Made by a program: the position numbers and the translations under genes. Below, in pieces: positions 26,285-33,799 of a stretch of DNA of 64,000 nt (positions within the stretch are counted from its first letter, which is position 1; every line of letters begins with the position of its first letter). The notes beneath the pieces were generated by a model. It ran no database searches. It saw only the letters and a program-made list of their open reading frames with translations, and was not told the origin of the DNA. The DNA comes from JACKCD01 sp041390905 (GTDB lineage Bacteria > Chloroflexota > Anaerolineae > Promineifilales > Promineifilaceae). The DNA is taken from assembly GCA_041390905.1 (NCBI GenBank), contig JAWKPA010000014.1:558001-622000 (forward strand), read 5' to 3'.

Positions 26285-27298
26285 CTAATCATCATCCTTG
26301 CCGCCACCTTTGTCGTCATCGTGGTCATCATCATTGTCGTTGTGACCGCCATGATCATCATCATTGTCATTGTCATGGTCGCCACCGCCACCAGAGCCGC
26401 TGTTATCGTCGTCGTTGTCGTTATTATTGTCGTTGCTGCTGCCAGAGCCACTGTTATCGCCGCCAGAGCCACTATTGTCGGAACCAGAGCCGCTGTTGTT
26501 TGATCCACTGCTGCCAGAACCGCTGTTGCTGCTATTGCGATCATCGTTGCCGTTGCCGGAGCCGCTGTTACCATTGTTGTTGCTGCTGCCAGAGCCACTG
26601 TTATCGTCGTTGTTATCATTGCCGTTGTCATTGCTGTTATCGTCGTTGTCATTACGATTGTCGTTGCTGTTATCGTCGTTGTCATTACGATTGTCGTTGC
26701 TGTTGCTGTTATCGTTGCGATTGTCGTTGTCGTTGCTGTTATCGTCGTTGTCGTTGTTGTTGCTGTTATCGTCGTTGTCGTTGCTGTTGTCGTTGCGATT
26801 ATCGTTGTCGTTGCCGTTATCGTCGTTGTCGTTGCGATTATCGTTGTCGTTGCCGTTATCGTCGTTGTCGTTACGATTATCATTGCCGTTATCGTTACGA
26901 TTGTCGTTGTCGTTACTGTTGTCGTTGGTGATAACGAACGTTACATCGTTTGCCTGGGTGGGCGGGGTCGTGCTGAGTGCAGAACGGCCGTTTCCCCCCC
27001 CATTTTCTTCCGTTTTACCACCCACAACCACATCACTGCCTTGGCTGGGCGGGGCAGAAACGGCCGTTTGTTCCGGCAAACTCAACCCCGACTGCTTTTC
27101 TGCCCCCAGCGTCAGCGCGTGCTGCACCGTCAGTGCCGTGTCGCGCCACGTGTAAAGCACATCCCCCGGCTCGCTGGCCGCCACCGATGTCGTCAGCGTG
27201 GAAAGCAGCAGATACAAGCTGAACAGCGTTACGCCCGCTGCGGGCAGAACAAAGATGGGTAACTTCAACCGATGCCAAAATGCCTGAAAATTTGTCAT
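26285..27298 (-). CDS. Membrane-anchored Asn/Asp-rich low-complexity protein
   Basis: About 337 residues from ATG 27298, which has GGAGG six bases upstream. One membrane segment (KLPIFVLPAAGVTLFSLYLLLS) near residues 13-34 is followed by EPGDVLYTWRDTALTVQHALTLG, reminiscent of the DUF5667-type segment of Chloroflexota anchored proteins. From about residue 130 the chain is almost only Asn, Asp, Arg, Gly and Ser: first NDNRNDND repeats, then GSGSSNNNG repeats, then a tail with DNDDDHDDDKGGGKDDD. The DNA is built on TCGTTG hexamers, so slippage would keep the frame. The acidic tail could bind divalent cations. Function unknown. Confidence 0.82.
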   Translation of the reverse strand: MTNFQAFWHRLKLPIFVLPAAGVTLFSLYLLLSTLTTSVAASEPGDVLYTWRDTALTVQHALTLGAEKQSGLSLPEQTAVSAPPSQGSDVVVGGKTEENGGGNGRSALSTTPPTQANDVTFVITNDNSNDNDNRNDNGNDNRNDNDDNGNDNDNRNDNDDNGNDNDNRNDNSNDNDDNSNNNDNDDNSNDNDNRNDNSNSNDNRNDNDDNSNDNRNDNDDNSNDNGNDNNDDNSGSGSSNNNGNSGSGNGNDDRNSSNSGSGSSGSNNSGSGSDNSGSGGDNSGSGSSNDNNNDNDDDNSGSGGGGDHDNDNDDDHGGHNDNDDDHDDDKGGGKDDD

Positions 27299-27404
27299 GA
27301 TATGCCTCCAAATCAACTCAAAAGATAGTTCTGTCCTTTAAGTGACTATTGGTAACAAAAAGTAACGGGCAATTTGGCAAATTGGTAAAAAAGGCAAATC
27401 TGGT

Positions 27405-29723
27405 CTACATTTGGCCTAAACCACGCAGCCCCCGCGCCGGAGCCGGAAGCTGTTTCATGCCCACATCCAGCGTTTGCAACGATAGCAGGATAAAGGTTTT
27501 GCGCGTCGAGCCAAATTCGCTTAACCCCTCCAAACACGCTTGCTGAAAGCAGCAGGTGGTATTGGGCAGTTCGTTACAGGGCAAGGCTTGCAGCATTTGG
27601 GCAAGGGCATTGGCACCGCGTGCGTCGTTGCCACGGGCAAAATAATGGGCAGCGCGTTCGGCCCAGTTGACTATTTCAGGCAGTTCCAGCCGTTTGGCCG
27701 GCTTTTCCAGGGCGAGAATGGCTTGCACAACGGCCGTTTCCATCCCCGCCCGCATCGCCCGCCACTGCTGCAAATAATACCGCTCATCCCCCACAATCCG
27801 CGCCAGTGCCAGCCCAATCTCCCCCCGCAGCACCTCCACATCCTCCGGCATCTCCTCCGATGGCAGGTGCGCCAAAAATTGTGACTGGTGCAGCAGGGCA
27901 AACAAATCGTCCACCGCCTCCTCCGCCCGCAGCTTGCCCAGTGCCGACACAAACGCCAGCTTAAACCGTTCATTCGGTGCTTCGCGCAGCTTTTGCAGCA
28001 GCACCGGAATGCTCTCCAAATCCCCCAGCATCGCCAAAGCGCGGGCACTGTTGGCTTCCAAAAACCAGTAGCCCGACACAAGCGACTGGCGCAGCGGCGG
28101 AATGGCGCGTGTGTCGCCCAATCGCCCCAGGGCCCGCGCCGCCACCATGCTCAATTCCGAGGCCGGTTTGTGCAGCACATCCAGCAGCGCGTCCACCAGT
28201 TCGGGCTGGGCGGGCATTCGGCCAATCGCCTGAATGGCTTCAAAGCGGACGTTAAAGCTGGGGTCGGCCAACGCTTCCAGCAATTCCTGGCTGCTGAGCG
28301 GGTTTTTGGTCTCGCCCATCCGCTCTGTTGTCGTCATGCGCGATAGTTCGTCCCCGGCAAAGTAATATTGAATAAGCAGCCCCAGCGACCGCACGGTGTC
28401 GAGCCGCAAAAACATCCCGGCAAAGCGGCGCAAAGACGTTTCGTTTTCTTCGGGCAGCCGTGCTACGGTGAAGATGGCGAGGTTGATAAAAATGACGCTG
28501 GCGACAAAGAGCGGGGTGTAGTTATCGAGCGTGAAGAGGAGCCAGTCGCTGTCAATGTTTTTGCCCAGGTTGAGCAACATCCCGGCCAGCAGCGGGCCGA
28601 TACCGTTCATGCTGCTGTACCAGGCATAATAAACGGCCGTATAACTCGCCTTTTGCGCGTCGGGAATGGCGTGGACGTAGAGATAGCGTGCCCAGCTGAT
28701 TTGCCAGGCCAATGTGGCGACGCCAACCAAAAAAGCGATAAACATGGCGAGCGGGGCGCTGGCATCGCTGTGGCGCGGCAGTAAAAACCAGGCGATGGGG
28801 AGCAGCAGCATGAATACCAAGCTGCTTTGCATGACGGGTTTGCTGCCGTAGCGGTCGGTTGCCCAGCCCCACAGATAGGAGGTGAGGAGGGAGCCGATGT
28901 AGGTGCCGATGCTGAGCAGGACGATGACACCGTCGCTGAGGCCGATTTGTGTTTTCATGAAGAGGGGGATGAAGGAAATAACGGCCGTTCCGCCCACCGA
29001 AGCCAGCCCCAGGGCGATGAGAAATTGGACAAAACGGTGGTCAGAAACGGCCGTTTTCATCCCCGCCACATGATCCCGAAAGCCACCCGTTCCCGCCACC
29101 TGCCGCGCCGCCAGGGATTCTCCCGGCACCTGGGCATACGCCGCCACCCCCAGCAGCCCAAACACCACCCCCACCGCCAGCAGCAGCATAAATCGTCCCA
29201 ACCCCGTCTGGCTGTCAATCACATACCCGGCCGCCAGCGTCACCCCAATCCCCGCCACCGTCATCACCATGCTGTCAATGGCGGCAAACTTGCCGCGAAT
29301 GCTGTTGGGAATCGCCTCCTTCATCCACGGATTGCTCCCCGTTTCGGCAATGGCGCGGCACAGCCCAAACGCCCCAATCACCAGTGCCGCCCAGTAAAAC
29401 GCACTGCTCGCTCCAAAATGGGCAATGACGGCCGGCGTAAACAGCAGCATCGAGATTGCCACCTTCCGCAGCCCCCAAAAGACAACAAAGGTGCGCTTGT
29501 AGCCAAAGCGCGTCACCCAGGGGGCAATAAATGGGGCTACTAGCCCGCAAAACGGGATGAGTGCCAGCATAAAGCCAATTTGCGCGTTGTCCAGACCCAG
29601 TTCGTCGAGAAAGAGAACAAAAACGGAGCCAGCAAAGGTTAGATAAACAAAGCCGGTGTTGAGAATATCGGCCGTGACCATCCACGGAAGCTTGCGAATT
29701 TTTTCAACGTCTGAAAGTGCCAT
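27405..29723 (-). CDS. MFS transporter fused to C-terminal HEAT repeats
   Basis: About 772 residues from ATG 29723 (MALSDVEKIRKLPW). An earlier in-frame ATG at 29756 reads through intergenic repeat sequence. Residues 20-410 hold 10-12 membrane helices of MFS type, including FGYKRTFVVFWGLRK and FLDELGLDNAQIGFML. From about residue 450 to 640 there are HEAT/PBS-type helical repeats (SFNVRFEAIQAIGRM, ASELSMVAARALGRLGDTRAI, WFLEANSARALAMLGDLESI, NERFKLAFVSALGKLRAEEAV). The last 120 residues are helical. HEAT domains usually bind proteins, so the cytoplasmic tail may couple transport to a partner. Substrate unknown. Confidence 0.88.
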   Translation of the reverse strand: MALSDVEKIRKLPWMVTADILNTGFVYLTFAGSVFVLFLDELGLDNAQIGFMLALIPFCGLVAPFIAPWVTRFGYKRTFVVFWGLRKVAISMLLFTPAVIAHFGASSAFYWAALVIGAFGLCRAIAETGSNPWMKEAIPNSIRGKFAAIDSMVMTVAGIGVTLAAGYVIDSQTGLGRFMLLLAVGVVFGLLGVAAYAQVPGESLAARQVAGTGGFRDHVAGMKTAVSDHRFVQFLIALGLASVGGTAVISFIPLFMKTQIGLSDGVIVLLSIGTYIGSLLTSYLWGWATDRYGSKPVMQSSLVFMLLLPIAWFLLPRHSDASAPLAMFIAFLVGVATLAWQISWARYLYVHAIPDAQKASYTAVYYAWYSSMNGIGPLLAGMLLNLGKNIDSDWLLFTLDNYTPLFVASVIFINLAIFTVARLPEENETSLRRFAGMFLRLDTVRSLGLLIQYYFAGDELSRMTTTERMGETKNPLSSQELLEALADPSFNVRFEAIQAIGRMPAQPELVDALLDVLHKPASELSMVAARALGRLGDTRAIPPLRQSLVSGYWFLEANSARALAMLGDLESIPVLLQKLREAPNERFKLAFVSALGKLRAEEAVDDLFALLHQSQFLAHLPSEEMPEDVEVLRGEIGLALARIVGDERYYLQQWRAMRAGMETAVVQAILALEKPAKRLELPEIVNWAERAAHYFARGNDARGANALAQMLQALPCNELPNTTCCFQQACLEGLSEFGSTRKTFILLSLQTLDVGMKQLPAPARGLRGLGQM

Positions 29724-29756
29724 AAGTATGTTCGGTAAACAGTTGTCGGTAATCAA

Positions 29757-30388
29757 TATCGTGGTGGGTAGTATAGCTCACCATTTGCCGGGGGCGAAGC
29801 GTGTTGTCGTGCGTGTACGAACAAATTGTCAGGCAGATGATTAAAACGATCACGCAAAGATGAAAAGAAAACGCTTGCAACGATTCTGGCCGGCCGTTAA
29901 TGGAACAGTTTTCGGCCAAGCCCTGTCATTTCGATCCTTCGGCAGCTTCAGGGCAGGCATAGCCTTCAAGGAAAAATCCCGCTCCCACGATCAATGAGAA
30001 CGGGATTTCTCGGAGGGTCTCAAAATGATACCTGGATAGTTATAAACGCTCTATCTTTCCATCTTTGCGTGGAATTTCCTGATAAAGTGTTCCTGGACTT
30101 TGTTGAATTCTAAATCTGAAAATGGTATTAGGGACGAGATGACCGGTGTATGTCTTAAAAGCGCAAACCAAAATTTGTGGGAAAATAGTGTCAAACAGTG
30201 ACTGTTGGCAAAGATGACCACCGTTACTTGTTGCGAAACAGAATGCTTTTCTGAGCCGTATACTATTACGCAAGAAGTTCAACTTCTCAGAAGAAGTTGA
30301 ACTTCTAAATGGGCAAGTGGAGTTCAACAAGGCAATGCCACTTGATGCCTTCATTTAATCCAAATCACAAGCAAAAAGCGAGAAATGA
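29757..30388. other. Gene-poor gap with two repeat types
   Basis: No convincing gene. The left part holds a TGTCATTTCGAT element (about 29926) with AGAACGGGATTTCTCGGAGG (29997-30016), also found at 61337-61370 in the other orientation. The right part holds an AGAAGTTCAACTTCT palindromic repeat (30272-30306). A 104-residue minus-strand reading frame at 30040-30354 runs through this repeat and has no recognisable family. Confidence 0.55.
30272..30306. repeat. AGAAGTTCAACTTCT palindromic repeat, copy 1
   Basis: AGAAGTTCAACTTCT, then CAGA, then AGAAGTTGAACTTCT: two small palindromes that also pair with each other. It is followed by AAATGGGCAAGT, as in the copy at 46306. Other copies are at 49765, 51291, 51588 and 61284. 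Confidence 0.9.
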
Positions 30389-31345
30389 ATGAATAACAGT
30401 ACCCATTCAAACCCCAACCCCGCCTTTGGCGCACATCTGATGGCCTATGCCGGTATTCCCACCTTTATGCGCCGCCCCGCCAGCCGCGATCTGGAAGATA
30501 TTGACGTTGCCATTGTTGGCATCCCCTTTGACAGCGGCGCTGCCAGTTGGCGCAGCGGCACCCGCTTCGGCCCTCGCAAAATCCGCGAGAACTCGCTGCA
30601 AATCTGGGGCCACAACCGGGTGCTAAAGGCCAGCCCGCTGGAAACGCTCAACGTTGGCGACTATGGCGACATCGCTGTTGACCCCACCAATATCAACACC
30701 ACCGTTGACCAAATTGTGGCCGAAGTTTCGGCCATCATTGCCGCCGACACCCAGGTGATCTCTCTGGGCGGCGACCACTCGATCACCTACCCGCTGCTCA
30801 AAGCCCATGCCGCCAAATATGGACCCCTGGCTGTTGTCCATTTTGATTCCCACACCGACACCTATCGCTTTGACCATGTGCAGCACGCCACCCCGTTTTA
30901 TTTTGGGCTGGCCGAGGGGTTGATTGATAAGGAGGCGTATATTCAGGTGGGGATTCGGGGGCCGGTGGAGGAGCCGAATGAAATTGAGGATGCCGAGGCG
31001 CAGGGGGCCAGGGTGCTGACGATTGAGCAATGTTTTGACATGGAGGTTCCGGCCATTATTGAAGCGATTCATGCCCACGTTGGCAACCGCCCGGTCTATG
31101 TGTCGCTGGACATTGATGCCATTGACCCGGCTTATGCGCCGGGAACTGGCACGCCGGAGGTGGGTGGCTTTACCAGCTACCAAATGCTGCAACTGGTGCG
31201 CGGGCTGCGCGGGCTGAACACGGTGGGGTTTGACCTGGTGGAAGTTAGCCCGGCTTATGACCACGGGGACGTGACCTCTATTTTGGCGGCGAATCTGGTG
31301 TTTGAATTTTTGTCGCTGCTGGCACTGCAAAGAGAGGGAGCGTGA
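30389..31345 (+). CDS. speB: Agmatinase/ureohydrolase family enzyme
   Basis: 318 residues, normal for the arginase/agmatinase fold. The two-manganese site is visible: ISLGGDHSITYP, VVHFDSHTDTY and SLDIDAIDPAYAPGTGTPEVGG provide the His and Asp ligands. FDSHTD replaces the more common FDAHTD. The N-terminal region (DVAIVGIPFDSGAASWRSGTRFGP) matches agmatinases and guanidinobutyrase-like enzymes more than arginases. It would release urea from agmatine or a related guanidino compound in the cytoplasm. It stands alone, followed after 260 bp by an oxidoreductase. The gene symbol reflects the family; the exact substrate is not decided by the sequence. Confidence 0.88.
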   Translation: MNNSTHSNPNPAFGAHLMAYAGIPTFMRRPASRDLEDIDVAIVGIPFDSGAASWRSGTRFGPRKIRENSLQIWGHNRVLKASPLETLNVGDYGDIAVDPTNINTTVDQIVAEVSAIIAADTQVISLGGDHSITYPLLKAHAAKYGPLAVVHFDSHTDTYRFDHVQHATPFYFGLAEGLIDKEAYIQVGIRGPVEEPNEIEDAEAQGARVLTIEQCFDMEVPAIIEAIHAHVGNRPVYVSLDIDAIDPAYAPGTGTPEVGGFTSYQMLQLVRGLRGLNTVGFDLVEVSPAYDHGDVTSILAANLVFEFLSLLALQREGA

Positions 31346-31607
31346 GAGAAGGAGCCAGAGACTAGAAGGCCAGGTGGCCACACTCTCTCAAGCTTCTGGT
31401 CTCGTAATCTGGCGGCCAGAACCGAAAGGCTGTATAGATATAGACCTTCAGATAATCTTTTTGGGTTCAGTGTAGCCGAGGCTTTCGTATCTGGCCTCCG
31501 CCAGACCAAAGCTCGCTCTTTCGCCTAGGCAGAAGAACGAGGATTGGAATCCTCGGCTACAAGTCAAGCCCAAATCTTTTTCTTAACGTCTATAGAAGGG
31601 GAAAGTG
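31346..31607. other. Intergenic inverted repeats
   Basis: Three foldback elements: CCAGAGACTAGAAG...CTTCTGGTCTC around 31353-31404; GTAGCCGAGG (31472-31481) with its complement at 31551-31560; and within that the hairpin CGAGGATT-GG-AATCCTCG (31538-31555). The first could terminate the agmatinase-family transcript. No gene is seen. Confidence 0.65.
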
Positions 31608-32699
31608 ATGCAACAAGAGGCAGTAAAAGTGGGTGTTGTGGGGTGTGGCAATATCAGCGGCATTTATTTTCGTGTCGGCAAGATGCTGCCAGCCATTGAA
31701 ATTGTGGCCTGTGCCGACAAGTTTCCGCAGGTGGCGCAGGCAAAGGCGGCTGAATACCAAATTCCGCAGGTTTATTCTGTGGCGGAACTGCTGGCTGACC
31801 CGGCGATTGAGATTGTGCTGAATTTGACGACGCCGGATGCGCACGGCGAGGTGGCGTTGGCGGCGTTAACGGCCGAAAAATCAGTCTACAATGAAAAGCC
31901 GCTGGCGTTGACACGGGATGAAGGGCGGCAAATGCTGGCCCTGGCGCAGGCCAAAGGGCTGCGGGTGGGGGGGGCGCCGGATACGTTTTTGGGCGGGGGG
32001 CTGCAAACGTGCCGCCAGTTGATTGATGAGGGGGCTATCGGTCGGCCGTTAGCGGCCACCGCCTTTATGATGAGCGGGGGACACGAAGGGTGGCACCCCA
32101 ACCCCGACTTTTATTACCAGGTCGGCGGTGGGCCAATGTTTGACATGGGGCCGTATTATCTGACGGCGCTGGTGTCGCTGTTGGGGCCGGTGCGCCGGGT
32201 GACGGGCGTGGTTGGTCAGGGGTGGGCAGAGCGCGTCATTGGCAGCGAGCCAAAGCGGGGGCAGGTGATCAATGTGGCGGTGCCGACGCACGTGATGGGG
32301 ATGATGGAGTTTGCCAACGGGGCGGTAGGGAGCATTTTGACAACGTTTGATGTGCCCGGCGGGTCGCTATTGCCCCACATGGAGATTTATGGCACGGAAG
32401 GGACGCTGCTGGCACCTGACCCGAATACGTTTGGCGGGCCGGTGCGGCTGCGGCGGCGCGGGGAGCGGGAGTGGCGAGAGATGCCGCTGACGCATGGGTT
32501 TACGGAGAACAGCCGGGGGCTGGGGGTGGCGGATATGGCGGAGGGGCTGCGTAACGGCCGTTTACACCGCGCCAACGGCGAAATGGCCTACCACGTCCTC
32601 GACCTGATGCACGCTTTCCACGATGCGGCGGCACAGGGGCGGCATGTGGAGATTGAGAGTTCGTGTAAACGGCCGTTAGCGATGGCGACTAACCTGTGA
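31608..32699 (+). CDS. Gfo/Idh/MocA family NAD(P)-dependent oxidoreductase
   Basis: 363 residues from ATG 31608, preceded by GAAGGGGAAAG; a GTG one codon earlier is possible. The N-terminal Rossmann motif is VGVVGCGNISGIYF. ADKFPQVAQ follows the second strand, and the family motif with the conserved Lys appears as VYNEKPLAL. The C-terminal half carries the substrate beta-sheet domain (GGGPMFDMGPYYLTALVSLLGP). Members oxidise or reduce sugars, inositols and related compounds; the substrate is not defined here. Its stop overlaps the stop of the convergent GHMP kinase gene by 11 bp. A palindrome at 32668 lies near the overlap and is one of few read as Arg-Pro. Confidence 0.9.
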   Translation: MQQEAVKVGVVGCGNISGIYFRVGKMLPAIEIVACADKFPQVAQAKAAEYQIPQVYSVAELLADPAIEIVLNLTTPDAHGEVALAALTAEKSVYNEKPLALTRDEGRQMLALAQAKGLRVGGAPDTFLGGGLQTCRQLIDEGAIGRPLAATAFMMSGGHEGWHPNPDFYYQVGGGPMFDMGPYYLTALVSLLGPVRRVTGVVGQGWAERVIGSEPKRGQVINVAVPTHVMGMMEFANGAVGSILTTFDVPGGSLLPHMEIYGTEGTLLAPDPNTFGGPVRLRRRGEREWREMPLTHGFTENSRGLGVADMAEGLRNGRLHRANGEMAYHVLDLMHAFHDAAAQGRHVEIESSCKRPLAMATNL

Positions 32700-33723
32700 C
32701 CCGCAGCCCCTGTGGACTAAGCTGAATGGGAATGGGCTGGAGCAGCGGGTTGGCCTGGGTGAGGGCGGTTAGGAGCCGCTGGTTGGCAGCCGGGTCGGTG
32801 TGACCCAGCAGCGTCACGGAGCCGCCGTTGCCGCCGGCTCCGTTGACTTTCCCGCCCAGCACCCCATGCGCCTGGGCAATGTCCATGATTTGTTGGGCCT
32901 CGGGGCTGATGAGCTGTGGGTTGAGATGTCGCTGGGCTGCGGTGTTGCGGCGCATGGCTTGACCAAAGGCGGCAAAATCCCCGGCCAGCAGCGCGTCGCG
33001 GGCGGCGGTGGCGCAGTGGCGCAACGCTTCGATTTTGGGGTTGGTGGGGCCAGCATCTTCCAGTTCGCGGATGACCATTTCATGAACGGCCGTTGATCGG
33101 TGCGGCCTCCCCAAAAAAACCAGCAATAACCTCTGCTGCAACTCCACCAGAACTGGTTCGGACACGGCCAACTGGTGGACAGCCGCCTGGGGATAGTGCC
33201 ACATCTCAATATCGTTGATCCCGCCATACGCCGCCGCTAACTGATCCTGAATCCCGCTTTGCTGCCCCAGCATCTCCGTCTCTACGGCGTGGGCCAAATA
33301 GGCAATGTTGTGCGGCGTGCGGTTCCCCCCGGCTAAATAATCCAATGCCCCCAGCAGCGACACGGCCACGGCGGCCGAAGTGCCGGTGGAGGCTCCGGCC
33401 GGCATGTTAGAATGGACGGTGATTTCGACGGCTATGTCTTTTGGCATGCCCAGGCGCAAAACGGCCGTTTCCAGCAGCGGGTGGTGCTGCCAGCCCACCT
33501 GGTCAAGCGACATGGGGTAGCGGTCGCCAAAGGTTTGCGCGTGGAGCAAGATGTGGGGGCGGTTGGGCGTGCGAGGGTAAACGGCAATTTGGGTTTGCAC
33601 ACCGGGGGTGACGGCAATGTTGAAAATACGGCCGTTTTCCGCAAACCACGTATCCGTCCACCCGCCATTGTCGCACACCCGCACCGGGGCGGTGGCGGTG
33701 ATGAGGCGTAAAGGGGTGGTCAT
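32689..33723 (-). CDS. GHMP-family sugar kinase
   Basis: 344 residues. Motif 1 near the N-terminus reads ATAPVRVCDNGGWTDT, the form seen in heptose/fucose-type sugar 1-kinases. Motif 2, the ATP-binding loop, is PAGASTGTSAAVAVSLL near residue 107, and motif 3 is GKVNGAGGNGGSV near residue 295. GIQDQLAAAYGG is also typical of D-glycero-D-manno-heptose 7-phosphate kinase and fucokinase-like proteins. It would phosphorylate a sugar or sugar phosphate in the cytoplasm. With the fucosidase and oxidoreductase in the region, a fucose-like or heptose substrate is plausible but unproven. Confidence 0.86.
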   Translation of the reverse strand: MTTPLRLITATAPVRVCDNGGWTDTWFAENGRIFNIAVTPGVQTQIAVYPRTPNRPHILLHAQTFGDRYPMSLDQVGWQHHPLLETAVLRLGMPKDIAVEITVHSNMPAGASTGTSAAVAVSLLGALDYLAGGNRTPHNIAYLAHAVETEMLGQQSGIQDQLAAAYGGINDIEMWHYPQAAVHQLAVSEPVLVELQQRLLLVFLGRPHRSTAVHEMVIRELEDAGPTNPKIEALRHCATAARDALLAGDFAAFGQAMRRNTAAQRHLNPQLISPEAQQIMDIAQAHGVLGGKVNGAGGNGGSVTLLGHTDPAANQRLLTALTQANPLLQPIPIQLSPQGLRVTG

Positions 33724-33737
33724 AGGAGGGGTCGGGA

Positions 33738-33799
33738 TGATTGGAGATTAGAGATTGGAGATTGACCGATGCCCAATCTCCAATCTTCAGTCTCTAATC
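33738..33799. repeat. AGATTGG-type heptamer repeat hairpin
   Basis: TTGGAGATTAGAGATTGGAGATTG faces CCAATCTCCAATCTTCAGTCTC. It contains the stop codon of the APC permease gene (33794-33796). Same family as 1833, 4624, 41963 and 52501. Confidence 0.86.

Noticed and set aside
30040..30354. Minus-strand frame of 104 residues before the agmatinase-family gene
   Set aside because: It reads through the AGAAGTTCAACTTCT repeat and shows no recognisable domain; probably chance.
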